Assembly (NCBI GenBank): GCA_031292555.1
Contig: JARLGV010000052.1
Span: 1-37,194 of the forward strand
DNA length: 37,194 nucleotides
DNA from: Fimbriimonas sp.
GTDB lineage: Bacteria; Armatimonadota; Fimbriimonadia; Fimbriimonadales; Fimbriimonadaceae
Direction: 5' to 3'
Shown here: piece by piece, positions 1 through 9,300 of the stretch
Layout of the letters: each line of letters begins with the position of its first letter
How positions within the stretch are numbered: position 1 is the stretch's first letter
Notes under the pieces: generated by a model
What the model saw: only the letters and a program-made list of their open reading frames with translations
Told to the model about the DNA's origin: nothing
Database searches by the model: none
Made by a program: the position numbers and the translations under genes

Positions 1-220
1 GATGTCGCCCCTTCGGGGCTGCGATGCGACCCAGGGCTGTCGCCTTGGGCTTTGGGATGTCGCCCCTTCGGGGCTGCGATGCGACCCAGGGCTGTCGCCC
101 TGGGCTTTGGGATGTCGCCCCTTCGGGGCTGCGATGCGACCCAGGGCTGTCGCCCTGGGCTTTGGGATGTCGCCCCTTCGGGCCTGCGATGCGACCCAGG
201 GCTGTCGCCCTTTGGGGCTG
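1..220. repeat. 55-bp tandem repeat, four copies, hairpin-rich
   Basis: Units start at 1, 56, 111 and 166, exactly 55 bp apart, and the last one decays near 210-220. Each unit holds two short inverted repeats: GCCCC-TTC-GGGGC, and CCCAGGGC-TGTC-GCCCTGGG (imperfect in the first unit). Copies differ by single bases only. There are no spacers. The array lies just downstream of the minus-strand isomerase stop, so its transcript would fold into a chain of hairpins. I see no gene here; the open frames across it are by-products of the repeat. It resembles the GC-rich intergenic repeats of Planctomycetes and Armatimonadota (from memory). Confidence 0.9.
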
Positions 221-231
221 CTGATTGGGAT

Positions 232-1071
232 TCAGGGTTCGAAGGGGACGCCTTGTTGGGCGGCCAATGACCGAACGTGTTGGCTTGCACGGGCGTAGTC
301 GGCCTCAGAATGCATGTGCTCGAGGAGGACGGGAGTGCCGATGGGGAGCGTGGCGAGGGCGGCGAGCATGGCGCCAAGGTCGAGGTCGCCGTCTCCGGGG
401 ACCCTCTCGTCCAGATGCACGGTAAGGTCCGAACGAAGGCTCATGTCTTTGATGTGAACTCCCACGAGCCAAGGGCGCAGGGTCTCGACGCAGTGCCGCG
501 AGAAATTCGCGTTGTCGAAGAAGAGGCGGGGAGAGACGATCATGTTGACGATATCGAGGTGGGCGCCGAACATCGGTTCGTCAATCGCTTGAATCAGTTC
601 GACGTAGGATTCCGTGGAGTCGGGGAAGACCCACGGCATCGTCTCAAGCGTGTATTTGGTCCGTTTCGGCTTCACTGTACGCAGGATCTCGCGAACCTGG
701 TCGACGATTAGTTCGAACGTGTCGACTGCGAAGTTCGCCGGGTTGGGACCGTCCCACTTCTCGCCTCGCGAACCGGCAATGTTGACCGCACACTGCGCGT
801 CAAGATCGTCCGCCAATTGCAGGCAGGCCTTGCATCGATCGAGCGCGGCGGCACTCGCCTCCTGGTCGTCGGTCAGCGGGTTGTTCCAAACTCCCACCTC
901 GGCGATTGTGAGATCGTGCCGCTCGCAGAGTTGGACAAAGGCACGTCGCGTATCGGCGTCCGATTCGGTACCGAATGGCGGGTTTACGGCACGATAACCG
1001 GCTTTGACGGCATCCTGTGCCCACAGTTCCGGATCGTCGTACGAGCAAAACACCTGACCGCCGAGTCTCAT
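232..1071 (-). CDS. Sugar phosphate isomerase/epimerase, xylose-isomerase-like TIM barrel
   Basis: A 279-residue cytoplasmic protein of the AP-endonuclease-2/xylose-isomerase-like TIM-barrel superfamily, whose members isomerise or epimerise sugars or cyclitols using a divalent metal. The usual metal and catalytic positions are visible at strand ends: E143 (TLETMPW), D173 after H171 (AHLDIVN), H206 (GVHIKDM) and E251 (LLEHMH). The length is normal for the family and there is no signal peptide. The exact substrate cannot be read from the sequence. It stands alone on the minus strand, with the 55-bp repeats directly behind its stop. The nearby GH2 enzyme and sugar transporter suggest a role in sugar catabolism. 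Confidence 0.85.
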   Translation of the reverse strand: MRLGGQVFCSYDDPELWAQDAVKAGYRAVNPPFGTESDADTRRAFVQLCERHDLTIAEVGVWNNPLTDDQEASAAALDRCKACLQLADDLDAQCAVNIAGSRGEKWDGPNPANFAVDTFELIVDQVREILRTVKPKRTKYTLETMPWVFPDSTESYVELIQAIDEPMFGAHLDIVNMIVSPRLFFDNANFSRHCVETLRPWLVGVHIKDMSLRSDLTVHLDERVPGDGDLDLGAMLAALATLPIGTPVLLEHMHSEADYARASQHVRSLAAQQGVPFEP

Positions 1072-1097
1072 GCCCTAGTGTGGCCCAACCGCCGGGC

Positions 1098-1685
1098 TCA
1101 GGAGCGGTCGGCGACGTTCTCGGCGAGGGCGAGGATGTCTTTCTCGGTCGCTTTGGCGGCGAGCGCCCGGTAACCGCACTCCTTATCCTTCCATGCCGCG
1201 ATCGATACGGCGCCGCCCGATGTCACATAGAATGGCTGGCCGGTGGAATCGACCCGCTTCATGTCTCCAAACAGGCTCGTGACGTGGGGAAAAGTGTAGA
1301 CCAAGATGATCGAGTCGCCGTACTGGTACTGCATCACGGCCGCATGCTGGCCGCCGAACTCTGAGCGGCCGATCGCGGTCAAGTCGCCACCCCAACGCTT
1401 CAGATCGAGGGCATCGACTTTGAACGCTAGCTCCTTCGAAACGACGCTCAGGTCCTTGGATGCAGTGATCCCGGTTTCTAGGGTCTCGGTGGCTGGTTCG
1501 ACCATCATCGTGTACGGGGTCTGCTCCTTGCGGACGATCAGAAAGCACCAGACGATGACAGAGAAGATCGCAGTTACCAACAGCACGGTCAGACGGTATT
1601 GGAGGCCGGTATCCGAATGGGGCTCGACATGGACGCCGACTTCATCCAGCGCTTCAAATGATATTGGCTTCTCGATACAGGTCAT
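1098..1685 (-). CDS. Single-pass membrane protein, possibly anti-sigma-factor-like
   Basis: A 195-residue protein I do not recognise with certainty. It has about 30 N-terminal polar residues, one hydrophobic segment at about 31-51 (RLTVLLVTAIFSVIVWCFLI), then an outer domain. The pattern near the C-terminus (GGAVSIAAWKDKECGYRALA, then a short acidic ILALAENV helix) recalls the tail of transmembrane anti-sigma regulators (WxxxGYxYAL then a leucine-rich helix). That is an inference by shape, and no sigma factor lies next to it. I chose the ATG at 1685. The frame stays open to 1916, but that stretch is arginine-rich, low-complexity and not protein-like, and it overlaps what looks like intergenic repeat sequence. 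Confidence 0.6.
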   Translation of the reverse strand: MTCIEKPISFEALDEVGVHVEPHSDTGLQYRLTVLLVTAIFSVIVWCFLIVRKEQTPYTMMVEPATETLETGITASKDLSVVSKELAFKVDALDLKRWGGDLTAIGRSEFGGQHAAVMQYQYGDSIILVYTFPHVTSLFGDMKRVDSTGQPFYVTSGGAVSIAAWKDKECGYRALAAKATEKDILALAENVADRS

Positions 1686-1919
1686 GGTCACCGGCCCTAA
1701 CCTTCGCCGATAGGCCGATGATCCCAAGCCAAAGAGATACTGCCATGGTTCGTTGTAGTCCGGAAGTAGCACTTTAGACCCCCCGGAAATGGGGTCACAC
1801 GATCGGGTGAACCTGAACAGGGGACGGTCGGAGCCAAGGCGAGGGGAATGGAGTGTTGGAGTAATGTCGGAGAGACTCAAGGCGACCCTGTAGTCGTTTG
1901 TGCCGCTATTGCCCAAGCG
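1686..1919. other. Intergenic stretch without a convincing gene
   Basis: Between the small membrane protein and the end of the M56 peptidase gene. It includes a segment (about 1775-1850) with GGGGTCACACGATCGGGTGA and AACAGGGGACGGTCGGAG. The second phrase resembles sequence I recall lying beside IS200-like/REP-associated transposases in other genomes. No transposase is present, so at most this is a remnant. No promoter could be picked out with confidence. Confidence 0.4.
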
Positions 1920-1942
1920 CAGGCGGCGTTGCTCGCCGCCTG
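1920..1942 (-). terminator. Strong hairpin just behind the M56 peptidase gene
   Basis: A perfect 9-bp inverted repeat (CAGGCGGCG at 1920-1928, CGCCGCCTG at 1934-1942) with a 5-nt loop, 10 bp past the stop of the M56 gene in its direction of transcription. No T-run follows, so it is a terminator-like or 3'-end-stabilising hairpin, not a textbook intrinsic terminator. Confidence 0.55.
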
Positions 1943-1951
1943 GGGTTCAGG

Positions 1952-4900
1952 CTACCGGGCCGATGGCCGATTACTGGGATAGAGGTGGATACCTTTGAAC
2001 GTCACCCACTCGTATGAGCGCGACTGAAGGACGACATGGTCGATGTCAGCCGGCGTCACTTCGGAGAACCCGAAGCCTCGGGTTCGAACTCCTTTTGACG
2101 ATGTTGTAGTGTTTTCCCAGAAGTAGGGATTCAGCGTTTTTCCGGAATTCGTAATGACCAGGAGCCGGGCATCCTGAGTCTCGCATGCGGTAGGGAACTG
2201 GACGCGAATCACCAGATTCGGTCCAGAACTGGGCGCGGGATCCGGCGCCTTGCGCTTGGAAATCTCCGCGTAAAGAGGCGCCGCGCCGAGTCGTCCGGCG
2301 GAGACCTGTTTGAATGGTCCGGCGGCCACGCCGAATTTCATATCCGTTCGTTCAAGCGTGCTTGGCGCGTGAAACGACGCCATGTCCATCGTTCGATTCT
2401 CTTGATCGCCGTAGGTCTGCCAAACGTTCCAGTTGGATAGATGAGGCGTCTGAACCAGGCAGCTATAGCTGCCTCGGGGAGCGCCGTCGATGCCGACCTT
2501 CAGGAACATGCTGCGCGCACCTCCACGTCTTGCTCGGCAGAATCCATCCATGTCGAGGCTGGCGGCCACGTCGGCCGCACTGGCCGGCGACCCGTCCGGT
2601 CTCCACAATGAGTGCGAGGCGGATGCGTCGTTTTGGACGTAGTCGATGGAAACCGTTACACCGTTGTGCAGGTTTTTCGGGCCATAAAACGATGCTCCCG
2701 GACCAAAAGAGACGACGGGTGGAGTGGGCTTGGAGTCGTCCACCTCCTTCGGAATCTCGGCGTCACTTACTTCGACCGCCTCACTATCATCCCTTGGCGG
2801 AGCAGGAGTCGCGGTAAGGTCGACCTTGGTCGTCTTGCCGTCTTCGGTCACGACGTCTTTGCCCTCCATCTGATAGCGACTGTCGCCGACATATATGTGC
2901 TGCTTGCCGGCCGGAACGTGGAACTTGAAGCTCCCATCCGCCTTGGAGAGCATCATCTGCACTTCAGCGCTGCTTGTGGGATGAGCCGGGCCGTAGACGC
3001 CGATGAATAGGTCCGGGATCGGCTTGCCATCTTCACCGGTTACAGAGCCCTCAAGAACCGAACCCGGAATGAGAGTGAAATCGACTCCAGGATGGGAGGA
3101 TCCCTCGGCGATCCGTAACCCCTCGTGAGCCCTTGCCGTGAACTGGTCGGATTGTGCGTCGCTCAACTGGATCGAGACGTTGTATGGTCCGGACGGCAGA
3201 CGTCCCAGCAAGTACTTTCCAGTCGCGTCGGTGTACGCCTCGCCACCATGGCCCGCGTCATTCGAGGCGATCTCGAAGTTGCCTTGGGCGTCGACCCGCA
3301 CCCCGCCAACGCCGATACCGTCCTGGGTTACAGTCCCGGTGATCTGAGCGGCCGGGTGCAGGCTCAAGTCCGTCACGGAAGTGGCGCCATGGTCGGGAGT
3401 CTTGGATTGTGCGTTGTCGAGGACCGCATATCGTGAGTCGTCGACGTCGAGTGTGATGCCGCAAGAAGGCGGAAGGCCGCCAATCGTGAACACCCCCTTG
3501 TCGTCGGTACGTGCTTGAAACTCCTTCATCGTCAGTGGCCTGGCGCTGATGAAACCCTGCAGGCCGGACTTCGAAGACATCCTGAACAGGACTGCCACGC
3601 CGACGGCCAAGCCCTTGGCGGGTTTGCCGCTTACGTACTTCAACAAACCATGAACGGACGTAGGAGGTTCAAGCCGGATCGCAGTGATTTTCGTGGGGTT
3701 CGGCCAGAGGCGAACGAAGTTGGCGCCGTAGCCGTTCGCCTTCACCAAAAGGTTGCCTGCCGATTGCTTGGACGCGATCGTGCCCGGGTTAAGGTCGATC
3801 GTGGCTCCACTGACCGAAAGCTCCTTGATGATCGGCTCGGGCAAGTCCCCGCTGACGACGAACCAGGCTCGCGCGCCTTTGACCGGGTTCCCGTGGGTGT
3901 CTTGGACTTCGATTTGGCCCGAATACGGTTGTTTGAGCCAGTTGGCAGTCGGGTCGGAGACCTGGGAGATGGGTCTCGCAATGAGAATCGCGGTCGAACC
4001 GGCAACGATCAATCCTCCGATGCGCGTTAGGTTTTGGGCCGTCCGCGAAACCCGGACCGCTCGCGATCTTCGGCTATCGAAGAGCGCCTCGATCCGCTTC
4101 GCCAATGCTGATCGGGCCGATACGGCGCCGATTCCCATTGTCGGGCAAGGACGGGCGCGGAGGCCCTCCCGCAGTTTCAATAGGCAGTCGGCATACCGGT
4201 GCTCGGAAATCCCGGTCGTGAGGACGTGCTGGTCGCAAAGCTCCTCGGCTGCCATCGCCATTGGTTTCTTCAGTAACCAAAGCAAGGGCTGGGGCCACAG
4301 CACGATCCCGAGGACCCGGTGCAACAGCATCCAACGCAGGTCGCCATTGGCGATGTGGGCGACTTCATGGTGAAGAACGGCTGCCATCGTGTCGTCGGTC
4401 TGGGACTGGGACCAATCGCTCGGCAGGAAAAGCGTCGGTCTGATGACCCCCGCCACGAAGGGATTGGCAATCGAATTTCCTTCGACCACTCGAGGCGCTT
4501 TCATCCCGAACGAAGATGCGATCTCGTAGACCATAGTAATCGTCTTCGCATCGGTCACGGTTCGGCAGGTTCGGCGTACGCGAGCAAGGCCGGCGTATCC
4601 GATGAGAAGAAAGAGCCCGAAAAGCCCGATACCCGCGATCCAAGCCGGAATAATGCCCCGACTCAGGTCGATGGCGTCCTCGGTAACGACCGACTTGTTC
4701 GATTGCGGCGTTGCTGGGACAGCAGGATCGGGCTTGGTCGTTTCGTGAGACATCGAAGTCTGGACCGTTTGGGTTCCGGTCGGAAACATCATTGGCAGCG
4801 ATAGCACGGTCACCGGTACTACCGGGTGCGCTTGTCGCCTGAGGTTCGGGGAAACGATGGCGAGGCCAAGTATGGCGAGCAATGCGACACGACCGATGGC

Positions 4901-5005
4901 AAGTCGGAGCGCAGGATGCCTTGGTGTCGCCAAGACGAGTAGCAGCGTGACCGCAAGAAGCACGGTCGACTGCAAAACGAGCAGAAGAATTACATCCGGC
5001 TTCAT
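1952..5005 (-). CDS. BlaR1/MecR1-like M56 membrane metallopeptidase with large C-terminal beta-domain region
   Basis: A 1017-residue protein. The N-terminal third is a BlaR1/MecR1-type M56 peptidase: hydrophobic segments at about 5-26, 36-52 and 118-140, the zinc motif HEVAH at 213-217 with the downstream glutamates E254/E255 (AAEELCDQH), and a last membrane helix at about 328-344. In BlaR1 this cytoplasmic protease is triggered by an outer sensor and leads to loss of the BlaI repressor. Here the outer region is not a penicillin-binding domain. It is about 660 residues of carboxypeptidase-regulatory-like beta modules (for example GVGGVRVDAQGNFEI and SVTGEDGKPIPDLFIGVYG), followed by a C-terminal part I do not recognise. 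It overlaps the blaI-like gene by ATGA (5002-5005), so the two are translationally coupled. The trigger is unknown. Confidence 0.9.
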   Translation of the reverse strand: MKPDVILLLVLQSTVLLAVTLLLVLATPRHPALRLAIGRVALLAILGLAIVSPNLRRQAHPVVPVTVLSLPMMFPTGTQTVQTSMSHETTKPDPAVPATPQSNKSVVTEDAIDLSRGIIPAWIAGIGLFGLFLLIGYAGLARVRRTCRTVTDAKTITMVYEIASSFGMKAPRVVEGNSIANPFVAGVIRPTLFLPSDWSQSQTDDTMAAVLHHEVAHIANGDLRWMLLHRVLGIVLWPQPLLWLLKKPMAMAAEELCDQHVLTTGISEHRYADCLLKLREGLRARPCPTMGIGAVSARSALAKRIEALFDSRRSRAVRVSRTAQNLTRIGGLIVAGSTAILIARPISQVSDPTANWLKQPYSGQIEVQDTHGNPVKGARAWFVVSGDLPEPIIKELSVSGATIDLNPGTIASKQSAGNLLVKANGYGANFVRLWPNPTKITAIRLEPPTSVHGLLKYVSGKPAKGLAVGVAVLFRMSSKSGLQGFISARPLTMKEFQARTDDKGVFTIGGLPPSCGITLDVDDSRYAVLDNAQSKTPDHGATSVTDLSLHPAAQITGTVTQDGIGVGGVRVDAQGNFEIASNDAGHGGEAYTDATGKYLLGRLPSGPYNVSIQLSDAQSDQFTARAHEGLRIAEGSSHPGVDFTLIPGSVLEGSVTGEDGKPIPDLFIGVYGPAHPTSSAEVQMMLSKADGSFKFHVPAGKQHIYVGDSRYQMEGKDVVTEDGKTTKVDLTATPAPPRDDSEAVEVSDAEIPKEVDDSKPTPPVVSFGPGASFYGPKNLHNGVTVSIDYVQNDASASHSLWRPDGSPASAADVAASLDMDGFCRARRGGARSMFLKVGIDGAPRGSYSCLVQTPHLSNWNVWQTYGDQENRTMDMASFHAPSTLERTDMKFGVAAGPFKQVSAGRLGAAPLYAEISKRKAPDPAPSSGPNLVIRVQFPTACETQDARLLVITNSGKTLNPYFWENTTTSSKGVRTRGFGFSEVTPADIDHVVLQSRSYEWVTFKGIHLYPSNRPSAR

Positions 5006-5382
5006 TCGCTTGCCTCCTGAGTCTTGTGATTCACTAACTGCCTCAGGCGCTGCATTTCTTCGGGCGAGACCTCTTCGCTTTCAAGAAGGTGACCGACGAG
5101 ACCGCTAATCGATCCCTGGAAGACCCGAGCCAAAAGGTCCTGGGCGGCCGAACGCGTCACTTCCGACTCTGCAACCAAGGCCCTAAAGAAGAACGTTCGG
5201 TCCTGCTGCTCGTGAGCGACGGCGCGTTTGGTTTCGAGTTTTCGAAGAAGTGTCTGCACGGTGCTGTGGGCGATCGGACTCTGTTCGCTCAGCACGTCGG
5301 TGATTCGCCGTGCCGTCGCTTCTCCCTCGTCCCACAGGACCCGCATGATGCGGAGTTGCACGCTGCCTAAAGTGATCGCCAT
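5002..5382 (-). CDS. BlaI/MecI/CopY-family repressor
   Basis: A 126-residue winged-helix repressor with the BlaI/MecI layout. Residues 5-75 form the DNA-binding domain (LGSVQLRIMRVLWDEGEATA, then HSTVQTLLRKLETKRAVAHE), and the C-terminal helices form the dimerisation arm. Family members bind short palindromes in front of their own operon and are inactivated when the partner M56 peptidase is triggered. It is first in a two-gene operon with the M56 sensor (ATGA overlap) and has three operator-like palindromes immediately upstream, so autorepression is likely. The target genes beyond its own operon cannot be known from this window. The polysaccharide deacetylase gene ends on the other side of the operators, on the same strand, and is not expressed from them. 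Confidence 0.93.
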   Translation of the reverse strand: MAITLGSVQLRIMRVLWDEGEATARRITDVLSEQSPIAHSTVQTLLRKLETKRAVAHEQQDRTFFFRALVAESEVTRSAAQDLLARVFQGSISGLVGHLLESEEVSPEEMQRLRQLVNHKTQEASE

Positions 5383-5385
5383 AGG

Positions 5386-5436
5386 TTTACCTCGTTAAAT
5401 CTACCTTGGTAGATGATCGTAGTTTACCACGGTAAA
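5386..5436 (-). promoter_or_regulatory. Three BlaI-type operator palindromes
   Basis: Directly upstream of the repressor start there are three related palindromes, each made of 6-7 bp arms and a 2-bp spacer: TTTACC-tc-GTTAAA (5386-5399, one mismatch), ATCTACC-tt-GGTAGAT (5399-5414, perfect) and TTTACC-ac-GGTAAA (5423-5436, perfect). Their centres are 14 and 23 bp apart. A consensus TnTACCnnGGTAnA can be read. The position and symmetry match BlaI/MecI autoregulation; binding itself is inferred. Confidence 0.75.
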
Positions 5437-5473
5437 TCTCAGATGCCAAGGGTGATTTTCAAGCCAATCTAGA

Positions 5474-6319
5474 CTACTTTCCGATGGTCGGCTTGGCGCC
5501 CTCGGGCGTGATGAACTGGTATCCCTTCGCCTTCAATCCTTCGATAAGACCGGGAAGAATCTCAAGGGTGTCGTTATCGCCGTCATGGAGCAGGATGATC
5601 CCGCCGGGCGAGATGTCTCTGAGCGTTTTACGCATCAGTTGGTCCTTGGGGAGGTTGTTATAGTCGCCAGGATCGTCGGTCCAAAGCACAATTGAGTATC
5701 CGAGCATGTTCGCGAGTTCTGCGATGTCGGGACCGTAGTCTCCGCCAGGCGGGCGAAAGAACCGCGGGGCCTTGCCGGTGATTCGCTTGAGCACCTCGCC
5801 ACAGGCGGTGATCTCCTCCGCGACGTAGTTAAGAGGGATCTTGGGAAGACTGACGTGATGGTAGGTGTGGTTGCCGACGGTGTGGCCCGCCGATATTTCC
5901 GACTTGATCAAGTCAGGGTACTTCTCGGCTTGAGAACCCACCACAAAGAAAGTGCCTGGGACTTTATAGCGATCGAGGATGGCAAGCAACTTCGGTGTGT
6001 AATCAGGGTGGGGGCCATCGTCGAACGTCAGCATGATCGTCTTGGGCAAACGAGGTCCATGCATGATCTTGAGAAAGTAAAGCCCCTTGCGCTTTTCGTT
6101 CTTGTGCTGTGCCTCGATCTCGAATACGCTCCGATAGACCTCTTTCTTGGCGTGGACCCAGAGTGGGTCTTGGTCGCGATCAAGCTTTGCGATCGCCTGT
6201 TTGGCGGAAAGCTGGTTGGGGGACAGGTCTTGTCCGGGGCCAGCCGCGCCTGCGAAACACGGGCACAGCGACGCGAACCAAACAACTGAAAGCATCTTGA
6301 CCCAACCGGCAATCCTCAT
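5474..6319 (-). CDS. Secreted polysaccharide deacetylase (NodB fold, CE4)
   Basis: A 281-residue protein with an N-terminal signal sequence (about 1-26, hydrophobic core MLSVVWFASL) followed by a NodB domain. The CE4 motifs are all present: motif 1 TFDDGP at 98-103 (D100 catalytic base, D101 metal ligand), motif 2 HTYHH at 151-155 (H151 and H155 metal ligands), motif 3 RFFRPPGGDYG, motif 4 around LWTDDPGD, and motif 5 ILLHDG. Such enzymes remove N-acetyl groups from peptidoglycan, chitin or exopolysaccharide outside the cytoplasm. The substrate cannot be set from the sequence. It lies on the same strand as the BlaI/M56 operon but has its own upstream gap (6320-6381), so it is probably transcribed separately. 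Confidence 0.92.
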   Translation of the reverse strand: MRIAGWVKMLSVVWFASLCPCFAGAAGPGQDLSPNQLSAKQAIAKLDRDQDPLWVHAKKEVYRSVFEIEAQHKNEKRKGLYFLKIMHGPRLPKTIMLTFDDGPHPDYTPKLLAILDRYKVPGTFFVVGSQAEKYPDLIKSEISAGHTVGNHTYHHVSLPKIPLNYVAEEITACGEVLKRITGKAPRFFRPPGGDYGPDIAELANMLGYSIVLWTDDPGDYNNLPKDQLMRKTLRDISPGGIILLHDGDNDTLEILPGLIEGLKAKGYQFITPEGAKPTIGK

Positions 6320-6381
6320 CGTCGGTTGACAGTACCTGTCAAGTCCGGTGACGTGCCCGAAATGCAGTTGGTCAGAAGGCC

Positions 6382-9300
6382 CTACTTGCCGTATGGCAGC
6401 AGGGCGATTTGCGTGACCATCAGGTTCGGACCGGACGTCGGTTCGGCGATCAACGAGATCTGACCGTTTGGACAGTCCTCAGGGCGAACCGGAAAACGGA
6501 CCCAAACCCCCGCGCCGGCGTGCGGACCTAGCTCGTACTCCTTGCCGCCGAAAAGGAGTCGCCCCGATCGGCCCTCATCGTTCCAGTCGTGGAAATGAAC
6601 AAAAAGTACGAACGATCCCGGTTTCGGCGCCTTGACGTCGATCCTTAGTCTTGGACTACCGAACCAGGCGGTGCCGACCTCGTCCTTCCAGACTGCGTTG
6701 CACTGGACCGAGTAGCCGAAGCCGGGTGAAGTGGTCTGGACGCGGTCGACCGCTGTCGACCAGGGCACATCACCGCTAGAAGGGTGGTTGCCTCCTGCTA
6801 TGACATGAACGAGCGCCTGAGACATGTTGGGCGCGTTCGAAACCGGCGCGGGGTTCAGCGTCGGCATCATACGGACCAACTGCTTTTGGGTAACTGGCGT
6901 GCGAGGTGCGAATCGGGACGAGGCCATATAGGCGAGCAAACTAGCGCGCAACGTCCTCGCCGCGGGACGATGCGCCAGATCATCCGTAACGTCGTATCCG
7001 CAAACCAGCAAGGAGCCTCCGAAGGCAGGCTTGAGCTCAAAGATCGAGCCGAGCTTCCAGTTGAAGTGGAAGTCGCAGATTGGCTGCACGATCGGCTGAT
7101 AGTCGAGTGGAAAACCGTCAAGGCGGAAGCCACGTGCGTTGCGGCAAAGCTCTTCCCACTGCCAGTCGAAATGATTATCGGTGGGGAAGCCGGAGAGCGC
7201 CGGGCTATCGTTTCGAACCAGTGCGCCCAGCGTGTACTGACCGCCGAACATCGATGCCGACCAATACACGGGCTTGAACCGCGCATATTTCGCATTCTCT
7301 CGTGAGCCCATTCGGTGAGCGTCGAGCAGCACTTTCTTGCCGTGCTTCAGCATGGAAGCCGCCGTTTCGAGGTCGTCGCAGACGACGATCTGGTCCGTCG
7401 GAGCAGGGACCGGGTCTGGAAAGACCCAAATATCCCAGTCATTCGCATACGGCGTGCCTAAGAGCTTTGCCTCGAGACGTGCTCGATAGGCATGCGAGCA
7501 AGGACCCAACCTGACCGACATCGAACCGGCCGTCCGCACCGTCGAGGCGGGAAGGTTCGCCGGCGCGCAGGTTCCCTCGCCCAGCAAGGCGCCATCGGAC
7601 TTTCGAAGACTCCATGCGACCGTTGCCGCCGGGAGCGGGGTCGGCCCGTAGTGCGCGATCTCGAAAGCTGCCCTAACCTCTTCGCCACCGGAGTAGACGT
7701 ATTTGGGAAGCCGAGCAAGGGGAACCGTCGAATCGCACCAACGCCGGAACCGACTCGGTTCGACGATGCCTTTGCTGTCGTAAAACGAGTCGAGCCATCC
7801 GACTAGCGCCTCGCCCTGACCGGAGAAATCTTGCATGCTGAGCAGATCGAAGCCGGAACAGCTTGGTGTTCGCAGGTGACTCTCGATCTCGTCCTTGTAC
7901 AAGCGCATCGAGAGTGCTCCGGAGGCGGAACGGAACGCCTTGTCGAGGTTGACGACGCCGTTGGCGATCGCCGATTTCCTGAACTCCTCGTAGTTTCGCG
8001 CTCGTAGAACCCCGCGGTACTTTCCGATCTCGTCCCATGTCGGATACGCGGGCCACTGACCGACTTCATGGGCGATGATCGGTACGGGCGCCTTCGAGTA
8101 GACAGCTTCGTAGTCCCAGTCGTTAAGCGGATCGACCCGGTCTCGGCACCAGCCGACATTCGGGATGGCGTGCGTGACGTTGTAGTCGTCCTGAGGCACG
8201 ATCTGGCGGGCGGTGCTGACCGCATAGAAACGTCGAGGATCGTAGCGCTTGATCTCATCGATCCATTGGCCGCACGCGTCGGGATCATACGAACCGAGTT
8301 CGTTGCCGATCGTGAAAAGAAGAAACGATGGGTGGTTACCGTATGCGTCCGAGATGCGGCGTATCTCGCTATGAACATAAGGATCGACCGTGCCGGGCAC
8401 ATCCAGCAAGGAGTCCGGGAATGCGGAATTCATGTTCTCCATCGGGCCGGGAGTGTCCTTGCCAAGACGCCGCTGAACCCAGACCACCTCGCTCTGGATG
8501 TAGATGCCGAGTTCGTCGGCAGCCTCGAAGGCGGCTTCAGGCGGGGTCCAGGTGTGGAATCGGACGTGGTTCAGACCGTGGGCTTTGTAGATTCGAAAAA
8601 TGCGCTTCCAGCCCTCGACGTTCATGGCCGGGTAGCCGGTGAGAGGGAAGTGAACGCAGTCAAGATTGCCACGAAGGAACACAGGCCGGCCGTTTACGGC
8701 GATATGCTGCCCGATGCGCGAGACGGTGCGAAATCCGAAGGTTGCGCTTGACTGGTCTGTCCATCGTGCCGTCGCGACCCGGACGTCGATGCGATACAGG
8801 TTGGCTTTGAACTCGTCCCACGGATTTGCCGGTGACTCCAGGTGGATCGTGCCACGTAATGTCCCCGGCCCAGGTGGATCCGGTTGCTCGATCGTAGCTT
8901 TGGCGACTACTCGATCCGAGCCTTGTGCGCGGAGGGTGATCTCTACCGATGCCCTTTCGAACTTCGACGAGTCGTTCCAGGTGTTAACCTCGACCAGGGC
9001 AGACCTTCGGTCGGTGCTGGGAAATACGCGTACGAGTTCTACATGGCTCGCGGGATGAGCTCGGAGTTCGATCCGTCCGACGATCCCATTCCAGACGGTC
9101 TGCGTCTGTTCGGTATAGCTATGGCCGTTCGCCCCAATCGGGTACTGCGGTCGATTGTCGATCCTTACCGCGAGGGCATGGAATCCGGGAGAAAGTTTGC
9201 CGAGAGTATGGATGTGAGGTGTGTTAAGCGAGTCAAGCAACCCTTCGGGCTTGCCATCGATCCATACCTGGCTCGACCAGATGACTCGTTCGAGCGTGAG

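Noticed and set aside
1-220. Possible CRISPR array
   Set aside because: The 55-bp units abut without spacers, so it is a plain tandem repeat.
2-425. Small open frames across the repeats at the left edge
   Set aside because: They are translations of the tandem repeat and of the strand opposite the isomerase, with no start signals or protein-like features.
1775-1850. Insertion sequence remnant
   Set aside because: Only short phrases resemble IS-flanking sequence; there is no transposase or paired terminal repeat, so it is kept only as a note on the intergenic stretch.
1686-1916. N-terminal extension of the small membrane protein
   Set aside because: Arginine-rich, low-complexity sequence in what looks like repeat or intergenic DNA; a plausible start lies at 1685.
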